NCBI RefSeq assembly: GCF_043641665.1
Contig: NC_092189.1
Location: 8,759,333 to 8,823,332, forward strand
DNA from: Enoplosus armatus
Taxonomy: Eukaryota > Chordata > Actinopteri > Centrarchiformes > Enoplosidae
Direction: 5' to 3'
Length of the DNA: 64,000 nucleotides
Shown: one piece after another, positions 18,901 through 28,093 of the stretch
How the letters are laid out: each line of letters opens with the position of its first letter
How positions within the stretch are numbered: position 1 is the first letter of the stretch
Notes under the pieces: generated by a model
The model's input: the letters and a program-made list of their open reading frames with translations, nothing else
Told to the model about the DNA's origin: nothing
Databases searched by the model: none
Program-made: the position numbers and the translations under genes

Positions 18901-21900
18901 TTAAGCAAGTATACTTTTAAATTACATATTTAATATATCAATTATTGACATTTTAATAAATCTAAAATTTAACAACATTCGAATGTAAACTATATTGAGA
19001 TAATTTTGATTTATGTATATAATCAACTTTTTTTTTTAAATATGTTATGTATTTACATGAATATCCTTTTTGGGTTACTGGTAAACATACTCTATGTACA
19101 CAAGCTCTTTTTGAGTTCAAATAGATTTTCATTGTGTGTGAATGTTGCTTTCATAGCACATAAACAAACATTGGTTATATTATATCACACTAAAACAAGC
19201 CATCTTAATATACTTATTTGTATGTTTAAAATCAAACCATATTCATTTTCATGCTCAAGCTACATGACAAGTGGAGGTGATTTGCCTTTGAAACGCAGGT
19301 TATATATAGCTACAGAAATCCTCACTTCTTGGATCACAGATGTGTATTTTTAGCCGTCACAGTCTCCTACTGCTAACTTCGAATACGAGCGAGGAAACAA
19401 AATCTCAGTCAGCCGGTCACTCGAGACGTGAGGTAGAATCTGACGCTACATGTGAACTGTAAATAGTCTCAGATGGATGTACAGCAGACAGTCTGGATTA
19501 TATCTGGACACAAGACACAAGGTCTGAATTACACTTGAAGTTAAGGGTTGGAGATACTAACTAAATTAATATTACAGCATCACAGCATACGATGGAGACT
19601 GACAAATATCCTAAGGGTCCTAAGGTTAACAAAAAAGGTGAATAAATACATAAATTCATTAATCTATTGTAGAAATACTAATACTAAGTTTAATTCAATT
19701 AATCATAAATTCCATATAATACAGAGAGGCCAGCACAGACTTAAAATGGAATACTTATTCAGTTTGAAAGGACAGGCACAGAGGAAGGCCACAGAGCTGA
19801 AAATGTATAATAAGAGTTGCTAAAGATGCAATTGGTATTATGTGCAACCACATATGTTATATAGTAAAATAAGGCCAGATTGAGGCTCAAACCACCAAAG
19901 GATGATGAACAGCCATGAGAGACATCTCATTCATTTCTTACAGTACAGTGGAGCATCATTCATATTGTTGAAATATGTTTTTATATATGACAAATAGGCT
20001 GAATATACTTTTGTTTAATTAAACCTACATATGGTAAAGTTGAAATATACTGGCAACTAAAACATTGTAACATATAATTTAAAATGTGCATATTTTATTT
20101 TTTACAATTGTTTAATATTATATTTTAAAATACACTTTGTCAAAAGTGAATATACACTTCAACTCCACCTTTGATACACTCAGGTGTACTTATTTTAGGG
20201 TTGGATGAGAACTCAGTTTCACTTCATTTCCTCTGCACAGAACATTTTGTATTCATGAATATTAATGTTGACTCTCGAGAGTTCACCTCTCGGTCCACAG
20301 TTGATGTTTGTAATTTCCTGAATTACAGTCAACACGTCTTCCTCCGTCACTTCCCACTGCTCAGTCTTCTGTAAAGATCAGATGCTCAGATGTTTTGTGG
20401 CGAGTGAGGACATGGTGTACCAGCATCTCTCTGTTGACACCACCAGGTCGCTTTTCAAGGAAGGTCCATTACTAAATAAACCATATCTCACAAATGAGTC
20501 ATGGTGAGTCAGTAGTTCATTCCTTTTACGTATTGCTGAGTAAACCCACGTAACGGACCGTTAATGTTCTTCTTCTCATATGTGATCCGCTCACATCACA
20601 AGCAATAAGCAACACGTGTACCTGCATCTTTCTTTACGTATAGGACTCAGTCATCTGCCTGCGTCAAGTATCAAACGGTCACGTATTACTGTCAAGATAA
20701 AGAGATATCTATTGACACTGAGCATCCTGACTGAAGCTCTTAAGTCACCGTGATCTAATCATCACAGTAGCAAACACACTACATCATCAGGTTAGCCTAA
20801 ACCAAACCCACGTGTGTCAATAAATGACATAATCTCAAGGTCAATTAAACTTGGGGACAAAAGCCTTTCAGTTATCCCCTCGTTCATTCAGAAGAGCTGC
20901 TGTTCAGTCATTCTGAATGAGGTTATCCTTATTATTAGAAGCTGACAGAAACTCTATTACACCTTTCAAAGGCAGCACAGAAAGCCAGTATGTTCTGATA
21001 ACTGATCAGTGTTATTGCCGTTTTAGGTCATGTGTATAGGCGGTGTGAAGAAAACTGACAACTGACATTGGTCCACTCCCCCTGAGTGGACCAATGTCAG
21101 GGTGGTCTTTTTAACGGATGTTTGGTTTAAGGATGGGAATGCAGTCATCCTGTTTGAAACACTGCAATTTCACTTTGGACACAAATTGACATAAAACAAA
21201 AAGAAAAATCAATAACAATGTCAAAGCAGTGGTAATAATAAATATATTTAGGGATATTACAAGAAGATTAGATTCTAATAATCCTTTGGTCCCTTGAGAC
21301 AGACTCTGTAAAAACATTATAAAGAGTCGGTCTAGACCTGCTCTATTTGTAAAGTGTCATGAGATGACTTTTGTTGTGATTTGGCGCTATATAAATAAAA
21401 TTGAATTGAATTGAAAAATTACCAAAACAAAACAATTAAAACAAACAAAAAAAATATCACTGAATATAAATATATATATACACAATACAATATAAAACTC
21501 TGCTGGTACAATGAAAGTCTTTTAAATAATACAGAGGGCAGAAAAGCAGTACTCCATTCCTTAAAGTAAGCCTAAGCATATGAACAGGATATAGCCTAGT
21601 TTTTATGTTGTCTTAACATGCCTACATTAAAGTAGTAGTATGGCTTCATTTCAAAGGATATTCTATATTTCTCTTTTTTGTCAATACATTCTGCTGCCGT
21701 AAATACTCCCTAGAACACCAAATGTGTATTAATCCGCAACTGAAAATAGTCCTCAACAAATGCATTATTACCCCTGTTTGAGTAACGTTTGCTTAAAAAC
21801 TACAACACCCAGCTGTTTTAGGAAATAACTGAGCCTTCTTTAAAAATGAAACAATCTATTTGTTGTTTGTTTTTTTAAAGATTTACATCTTCAGTAGGAA

Positions 21901-23889
21901 TCAATGAGCTTGTGGCTAAATGCCACAGATCAGACACTAACGAGAGATGGTCTTTTCACAGCCCTAATCCTTTAACATTCAATAAACGTACTTCTGATGT
22001 AGTCCAATACGACACAGCATTCTGGGAATACATGCTACCCTAGCGTATGGTGTAATCTACGGTAATCTGTGTTGTTACACACTCTCACACTGTTGACTAA
22101 CACCCCAGTATCTCTGAGTGGGCGAAACCTCAAAACAACTAGTTATTTCCAGCTGTTGCAATGCAGCTTTTGTATGATCAGGGCACCAAGTCAGTGAAGC
22201 ATCTGAACAAGACATGACCACTTGATAACCCCATGACACACACCCGCTCTCACACCACCGTCAAACATAGGTCATCTGCACTGTAGTGGTGCATGAGAGA
22301 GTTACGCCAGATCCTGTATGTTGGTTAATTCATTACAACACAGCTGTGGACCGTAGGACAGACGAGAGCAACTGATTGACAGACGGCTCATGTGTGTCAT
22401 CTAAGGCTACAACTCACGATTATTTTCATCATCAGTTACCCAGGTGACATCTACCATAGCTTGTTTTGTTCAAAACCAGTCCAAAACCCCAAAGATATTA
22501 AATTTTCAATTATATAATACAGAAAAAAGCAGCAAATCCTCACATTGGAGAAGCTGGAACAAGAGAATGTCCTTTTTGTGTTTGCTCTATAAATGAAATC
22601 ATAAACTGATTATCATTATTATTTTTCTGTAGATCAACAAATCAATCAAATGTGATCACACTTCATATTTTGACCAGATTAAGGTCCAAGTCAAATATCA
22701 CTAATTGTTACCGAGGATGAAAATCATGCACTGTGCCCTGATTTCCCTCGTCTGTATTTACACATAGTTCTCACCTTCCATTTAACCTTGTGTAGGAGAT
22801 ATCTATTAGTTAACACAACTAGTCATCTAATCAATTAGTCAATTGTCAGAAAAATAATAAGCTATTTTGATAATTGATTCATCGTTTGTCATTTTTTTCA
22901 CGAAGGACTTGCTGCTTTTCTTTGTCATATCATTGTAAACTGAACAGATTTGGGTTTTGGCCAAACAGAACAAGACATCTGAACACGTCCCTTTGAGTTC
23001 GGGGAAGTTGTGACTCGTTTCACTGCTTTTTGCCATATAGACCGAACAGTTAAATGAAAACAATGTGCAGGTTAACTGAACATGAAAATAATCGTTAGTT
23101 GCAGCCCTACTACTTCACATTGACGACGTTAACACTTTCAAGTCAGAGTTAAGGATTGAGTATGTGGTTGCAACCATAAGACTTTGACAGTACACCTGTC
23201 AGTATCTGTCACTTCCCAGTGAAGTGACCACCACAGCTGAGTGCAAACATCCTGTCCTTTATTTTGATTCGGGTGTGCTCTGTTGACAGTTTCAACAGCC
23301 CCGTAGGTGTGACTATTAGCTCAGTGCCTGTTGCCCAAGTATCAACAGATTAGCTGAATGTAGTCAGGTGTAGTTCTACTGTTGCCTGTTTTTTTGTGTA
23401 TTGGAGGCTAATGACTCTGAATGTTTTACCCAGTTTTGTGTACTGGATGAATTATAATGCTTTGATTTGTAAATAAGACTAAATCACGTTTGTTTAGTAA
23501 AACATGCAGCTGTGCCAAAACTGTGTTGACTGTAAAATGTTACTATGCCCTGACGTTACTGCAATCAGTTCCACGTCTTGCAAATATTAGGATGGTTGGT
23601 GAAATCTGCACATGCGCAGGCAGGAACCCAGACAAAAACTCTAGTGAGCATACCTGAGCATCACTCCGCCGACTCAACACACACTCTGCACCCCCTGCGA
23701 CCACGAAGCCCAATCATGCCAAATGTGAAGCACTGCTGTTGCAACTTTGACTCGCTCATTAGTGGGCGATGCTTTGCCAACCGTTAATTCATCCGGAGCT
23801 CACAGACCGCTGAGCACCGCCACCGTCCCCTCGTACCTCAACCGAAATGAAAGGAAGCCCCGTACTCACCTCCTGACATCGAAAGGCAT
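7564..23889 (-). CDS. ergic1: ER-Golgi intermediate compartment protein 1 (ERGIC-32), complete
   Basis: Membrane protein cycling between ER, ERGIC and cis-Golgi, partner of ERGIC2 and ERGIC3 in early secretory traffic. Coding exons, 5' to 3' on the minus strand: 23889-23870, 17344-17283, 14065-13993, 13524-13430, 11182-11058, 10448-10344, 10235-10175, 9914-9814, 9039-8917, 7671-7564. They total 873 nt, giving 290 residues, the length of human ERGIC1, and every phase closes. The start MPFDVRR sits in an A-at-minus-3 context and ends after 20 nt at a GTGAGT donor. Visible parts: a short cytosolic N-terminus with FDIYRKVPKDL, transmembrane segment 1 at about 28-48, a lumenal domain opening with VDDPDKDSGGK and bearing an N-glycosylation site at N74 (SLNIS), GLDIQDEMGRHEVGHIDNSM, transmembrane segment 2 at about 252-272, and a KKIQIGKMS tail without a classical KKXX signal. 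Identity is secure. Confidence 0.97.
8090..8700. repeat. Non-autonomous element with long inverted arms in ergic1 intron 9
   Basis: The left arm has AAGTCCAATATTAACTCT then GTCTCCACCAACTCCTGAGG. The right arm, read in reverse complement, has AAGTCCAATATTCACACTC then TCTACCAACTCCTATGGG. The centre includes GGGCAGGTAGCATACAGTGG, which I recall as part of a widespread teleost repeat. It looks like a MITE-type DNA element; no transposase is encoded. Confidence 0.7.
9771..9799 (+). repeat. (GAA)n trinucleotide run
   Basis: AAGAAGAAG-type run beside the ergic1 exon at 9814-9914. Read on the minus strand it gives a TTC run just inside the intron after the donor. Confidence 0.9.
10462..10501 (+). 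repeat. (CAGA)n tetranucleotide repeat
   Basis: Tandem CAGA units just upstream, in gene orientation, of the ergic1 acceptor at 10449. Read on the minus strand this supplies a TCTG-rich, pyrimidine-containing tract to that 3' splice site. Confidence 0.95.
11370..11640 (+). repeat. Dispersed repeat family 2 (GATTAAT/GATTAGTT type), copy in ergic1 intron
   Basis: Opens with GGGCTACAACTAACAC, then ATTGATTAATCT and TTGATTAGTTTTAG, and later CAAATCCTCACATTTGAGAAG. This is a very common teleost repeat layout. Related copies are at 22410-22650, 22810-23110, 31560-31775, 41690-41805 and 60355-60640. Confidence 0.7.
11921..11945 (+). repeat. Poly-C tract with CCCCA repeats
   Basis: Fifteen C residues followed by CCCCA units. 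The minus strand, which is the ergic1 coding strand, is correspondingly G-rich and could form a G-quadruplex in the pre-mRNA; that is inference. Confidence 0.9.
12916..12961 (+). repeat. (GT)n microsatellite
   Basis: Uninterrupted GT dinucleotides of about 45 bases in ergic1 intron 4. Confidence 0.97.
16493..17097. repeat. Dispersed repeat family 3: fold-back element with GCTAAGCTAAGC arms, ergic1 intron 2
   Basis: The left arm begins AAAGGAATAGTTTGACATC and has CACTTATTTGCTTTCTTGCC. The right arm carries GTGCTAAGCTAAGCTAAGC and, in reverse complement, CACTTATTTGGTTTCTTGCTGG. The arms pair across about 600 bases. A second full copy is at 59147-59549 and a single arm at 49729-49870. It looks like a non-autonomous DNA element. 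Confidence 0.75.
17104..17168. repeat. 65-base palindrome with a perfect 15-bp core stem
   Basis: ATTGTACCATATTTG at 17120-17134 and its exact reverse complement at 17138-17152 are separated by three bases. Flanking GAAATATTGTA and TACAATATTTC extend the symmetry outward. It directly follows the family 3 element and may be a separate small element or an AT-rich hairpin. Confidence 0.9.
17535..17561 (+). repeat. (CA)n microsatellite
   Basis: Short CA dinucleotide run in ergic1 intron 1. Confidence 0.95.
21062..21100. repeat. Perfect 17-bp inverted repeat (hairpin)
   Basis: CTGACATTGGTCCACTC at 21062-21078 is followed by five bases and then its exact reverse complement at 21084-21100. The stem has no mismatch, so it is either recent or maintained. 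It may mark the end or centre of a small palindromic element; function unknown. Confidence 0.95.
21310..21416 (+). repeat. Retroelement 3' tail with ATTGAATTGA terminal units
   Basis: Contains TTTGTAAAGTGTCATGAGATG, then GTGATTTGGCGCTATATAAA and TAAAATTGAATTGAATTG. I recall this as the 3' end of an abundant teleost LINE or LINE-dependent SINE with a short tandem tail. The exact family is uncertain. Confidence 0.7.
21690..21832 (+). repeat. Dispersed repeat family 1, copy in ergic1 intron 1
   Basis: CTGCTGCCGTAAATACTCCC, CAACTGAAAATAGTCCTC and AAAAACTACAACACCCAGCTG occur in the same order as in the flt4 intron copy at 2605-2862. Confidence 0.75.
22410..22650 (+). repeat. Dispersed repeat family 2, copy in ergic1 intron 1
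   Basis: AAGGCTACAACTCACGATTA, TAGCTTGTTTTGTTC and CAAATCCTCACATTGGAGAAG match the family layout seen at 11370. A copy in the opposite orientation lies about 200 bases downstream. Confidence 0.7.
22810..23110 (-). repeat. Dispersed repeat family 2, inverted copy
   Basis: Ends with AATCGTTAGTTGCAGCCC, the reverse complement of the family opening, and contains GATAATTGATTCATCG. With the copy at 22410-22650 it forms a head-to-head inverted pair within 700 bases. Confidence 0.7.
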
Positions 23890-24095
23890 GATGTCTGGCC
23901 GTTTGACAAGGGGATTAGCGGACAAAGCAACAAACAACGGGCAACCATACAGCTCTCTTCAACGCTACCGGTTGTTCATCGGTACCGGGCTGACGTAAGC
24001 TTAGGACGCTTTGCAAAAGCTGATTGGCTGAGAGCTACTTCCGGTTCCCTCTGATTCTTCTTCCGCCGAGAGCGGTGCATCGTTTTTATGGCTTT
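23890..24095 (-). promoter_or_regulatory. ergic1: ergic1 promoter and 5' UTR region, CpG-rich
   Basis: CpG density rises around the first ergic1 exon and falls abruptly after about 24090. Upstream of the ATG at 23889, in gene direction, lie a CRE-like TTACGTCA (TGACGTAA on the plus strand, 23991-23998) and a CCAAT box (ATTGG on the plus strand, 24023-24027). No TATA box is obvious. The transcription start is not determined from sequence. Confidence 0.55.
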
Positions 24096-27000
24096 TGTTC
24101 ATTTAGATAGATAGAGAGAGAGAGATAGTAGAATAATCCGTTTGCAAACACATTAATCATATCGTTATAAATTGTTTAATATTTAAAAAATAATAATAGA
24201 AGCAAAGGGAATAATAACAAATCAAATGATTTTATATCGTTTTATTGACAAAAAATGATTTCTTGTCTAGTCTTTAGCCTATTTTATTAACTAAATAACT
24301 TGAACGTGAAATTTGTAAAACGTTTTTAGAAAGAAATGGTGTGTTATGAATATTGTTGACAATCCTGAGCAACATGTCATACCAAGAAAAGAGATGCTTT
24401 GTACCAGATGCAGTTAGTTACTCTCCATCTGCAGCCCCTGGACATGTAACACATTACAGGGTACGTAAGGGTAGCCTGTAATAAAGTACAGGGCACCCTT
24501 TTAATTAAAATCATTTAAATTTAGCCTGTTAATGTGTTAGAAAGTTGTTGGGAAGACATCCTAAAAATAAACTGACATCTTCTAAAATTCATATGCACAA
24601 ATTAGTAGCCTACATATCCTCCAATAAATAATGCAGCAGTATAACACATGGTAATTAACCTATCCATTGAACTGATAAATACTCTCTTTCTCTTTAAGCT
24701 GTGAACTCATTTGTGTGCCCACTTGGTATGCTCTCACATACATAAACCAATTTTATTACTAACTTTATTTTAATCCACCCCCATTTGGCATTTATAAGCA
24801 GTATATACACAACTAATAAATGGTTTGCAACACACTATAATGTAGTTGAAAGCACACATTGTGGCATTTTCAAGTGTTTATTAATGTATTTGTTACTGTG
24901 ACTCCTCCTGTGAAACCTCTGTAGCTTTGCTAATATAGTTGTGATCATATAAAATATTGTTGGCATACATTAATAAACCCTTACATATGTTCTTCTATCT
25001 GTTGACATCTACATTATAGTGCGTTATAAATTATTTGTTGTCAAGTGTTACCAATTAATCTGTAGTTTGAATAACTGCAGTGTATTCTGGGCCGGTTTTA
25101 AGTTTGTGATCAATTACAATTGAGGAATAAGAACAAGACAAATAGCTTATTGCGTTATTAAGGAAATAGCCCCTAATAACGTTTTGGTTTTATTGTACAC
25201 ACCCATATAATATGCTGATGTTAATTGGGCCATTGAGTTTGTATATCTGGCTACTATGTGGCCTCAAACAGCAGGCCATACACCATGTTGCCTTCATGAG
25301 AAAATTTCCTTATAAGACATTTTTTATTAAAATTCCTGTGGTGACATCTAATGCCCCTGTTGGCCCCAAACACACACTGTTTGGCTGACATAAAAAGTCT
25401 CAGCACATTGTTAGAAAAGCCTGCAAATAGTTCATCAGCATGGATCACTGGTTACGTGCATCAGGTTGATTTGTAGGCAAGTTAATTTTCAAGAGCTATG
25501 CAGCCATCAAGCTCAATGTTCATAAATAATAGGGATTTTTTTTCTCAGCAGTGTTCACATAATGGTCTAGGTATTTTGACCATTATGTTACCATCACAAC
25601 CCAGAAACAGAGAGCTATACGTTATGCTTTGATGTGGTTGAAAAATGTATGTCATACAAGAAAATCCACAGACTCCGTTAGTTGAGGTTTTTTCCCATGG
25701 CAACACGTTTGTCTCCCCACACTGACATATATATGAAACGAAATGTTTTTGGCTCAAATAACGTGTATGTTGTTGGGCACTAGAAGTCAGGATAGGCCCT
25801 GTGTTTTCCCACTGATGGTCTCAGCTGTTGCCCGTAGTGACAATGACAGTAAACAGGCAGAGGATGACAGCAAGTGACAGCGAGGTCGGACCACAGGAAA
25901 TGCCTTTCTGTCATCCTCTGTTTCACTTCCCTTTGTGGATGAGAGCTACAGTTGGCTACAGGCCATAATGATGGGAATCCAAACCAGAGCGACAACTCAT
26001 GCTCTATTTCCAGACCTCAATTTCAATGATTTGTCACACAAACAGCACAGACACATGTTTTTGTTACTGAACTTTTGGTTTCACACTTTTCTTTTTGCTG
26101 GTTATCACGACCAAACAGCTACAGAGAAAATATGCTACACAAATTTAGCCAGTTGAACCTTTTTTAATATGTTTGGGAAAGCCCCAATATCACAGATAAC
26201 AGTGGCATGTGCTGTGTATAGATGAAAATAGGGGTGAAAAAATGTTCTACTTGATGGAAATATACAATTGCTTCACAGAGCCTCCTCTGTACTATCTGTC
26301 TTTGTTCGACCCTTCAACCTGTTTAATTTCTTTCTCAACCTGCATCACTTCATGACTGGAGGAAAGACGCATTTACAGTGAAGACAAAATGTTTGGGTAC
26401 AGACTGTTTTCAAAGCCTCTGGTGTGTAACATTCTTGCCTTGTGGCATGTGCTTCACAGTTGACTCATCTCACAGGAGTGTGAGGTTAAACTGGCTGGAG
26501 AGTTTTTGCACTCTGTTGTGATTGGTTAAGTTTTTCTCCCTTCAAGCTTCCCCTCCCCCTCTTCCTTTCTCACATAACACATCTACTTTCCTTGTTGCTT
26601 GAAGTAAAACAAGAGGGTCAAAACGACATGAATGTGGATTCACCGGGCTGAAAGTCCTCACTTGTTCACGTTACAGTAAAGTGAGAATGATGTCATGGCC
26701 TTTATAGTGTATGTCAGCAATATACAGGGTAAAACTTGATGATATGTTTGTTATAAAGACTTCATTACAAATAAATCAGCTGTGTAGTGTAACGGGATAA
26801 CATAATCGGTTAATAATGTGACTAATGAGTTGCACTGTTGAGCTGAAACTCAAATGGGCTTTTGAATGGAGGGCTATGTGGCAACACTACCTGTTTTTAA
26901 GTCTGCTTAGTAAACATTCATTTCACAACAAAACAATCCCGGCGTGTCTCTGCTGTGCAGTTTCAACACACCCTCTTGTCAGTGTAGACGCCTGTTGTCC

Positions 27001-27660
27001 GTCAATAATGATCTTCCTGTCCTCCTTATGATGAGACAGCAGCAGTGTTGCCCACTCTGAGTCAGCAAACCAACGAATAAAAAGGGTTTCCCACAGTGAT
27101 TGTGATCATGTTTGCTTTTTAAAATATAACTCTAATTTTGGGTCACACAGGCTTCATACACCTGTTTCAGTAAGGTCACAAATGAAACCACACTGACAGG
27201 TCAAGATTTCTCCATCTGCTGTGGTCTTCCTGGCAGACCAGTGTTTTGTTTCTCAGCATGTGGAAATTTACTGGACTTCAGATTTCTATACAGTGATTAA
27301 CTTTTATGGTTAGCCTTTGCTCTCGGGGCATTGAACACTATGTACCTCTGACTAATAAAAACAAAGAATAAACTTTTATGGCCCCCATGGCAGATATTTA
27401 CTGATTATCTTGTTATTTGTCAACTCTCAGGTGAAGAGGCAAAATAGAAATCTAATTAAAAAGTCACATCATGGAAAATTTGGCAGACGTTTTTTACACA
27501 AACACTTAAAATGAGGAGATGAATTATAGACGTGTGATAAAAGATCAAATAAAAGAACGAATAGACTTCTGTCTCCCAGCGAAGACTTGTTGACACCGCG
27601 TGCCCGCGTACGTGCGGTACGCCTGTACAGAAATGTCCCGCATGTGCGCGAGCCCCGTTC
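24096..27660. other. Intergenic region between head-to-head ergic1 and dusp1
   Basis: About 3.6 kb, AT-rich in its left half, separating the two divergent promoters. It contains a (GATA/GA)n run at about 24103-24128 and a fold-back element at about 24770-25065. No coding exon, tRNA or other RNA gene is recognisable. Any dusp1 enhancers here cannot be picked out by eye. Confidence 0.6.
24770..25065. repeat. Fold-back element upstream of dusp1
   Basis: CACACTATAATGTAGTTG and GTGTTTATTAATGTATTTG in the left half recur in reverse complement in the right half as CGCACTATAATGTAGATG and GGGTTTATTAATGTATGCC, in the same order. The arms are imperfect and about 100 bases each. Likely a MITE-type element with no coding capacity. 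Confidence 0.65.
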
Positions 27661-27691
27661 TGTCCCGCTGCACTCAGTTGGGGGGAGGCGA

Positions 27692-27800
27692 TGACGTCTG
27701 CAGCGCTGGCAGGAAGCCAAGAGGGGCGGGCGCCTGACGTCAGTGGCCTCTCATTCACAAGCAGGGTCGTATATAAAGACTTTTCAAAGCGGTGAGAGGC
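27692..27800 (+). promoter_or_regulatory. dusp1: dusp1 core promoter: CRE, GC box and TATA box
   Basis: A perfect palindromic cAMP-response element TGACGTCA sits at 27735-27742. A second CRE-like TGACGTCT is at 27692-27699, and a GC box (GGGGCGGG) is near 27723-27730. A TATA box TATATAAAG at 27770-27778 follows 28 bases after the palindromic CRE, predicting a start near 27800. CRE control of an immediate-early dusp1 promoter agrees with what is known for mammalian DUSP1. Confidence 0.8.
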
Positions 27801-28093
27801 AGAAGCTACTCACTGTAAACTTGAATATATTAAACTTTGAAGGAAGAAGCACAACTACCGGATACACACAAGAAGAGGAGAGGATCAGCTTAGATAGTCT
27901 TAAAACTTTGTTTTCTTGTTTGTGTGCGTTTTTATTTTTCCCTCTAAACAAGCTAACCGGAACAAGGGACTCGCCGCTTCAAAGATTAGTAACTTTGGGA
28001 GGAAGCCTTTTTCCACAACAACCTAAACTTCTGTTTAGCTGCCGTACACGCTTTATGTATTTGGATTTACTCTTTCTAACCCGCCGTCCTACT

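Larger units (their letters stand above)
17345..23869 (-). other. ergic1: ergic1 intron 1 (6.5 kb)
   Basis: The largest ergic1 intron runs from the GTGAGT donor after the 20-nt first coding exon to the CTCAG acceptor before 17344. It holds a CA run, a perfect hairpin at 21062-21100, a retroelement tail at 21310-21416, a family 1 copy at 21690-21832 and two opposed family 2 copies at 22410-22650 and 22810-23110. The section at about 18840-20160 is AT-rich. I see no further coding exon in it. Confidence 0.85.
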
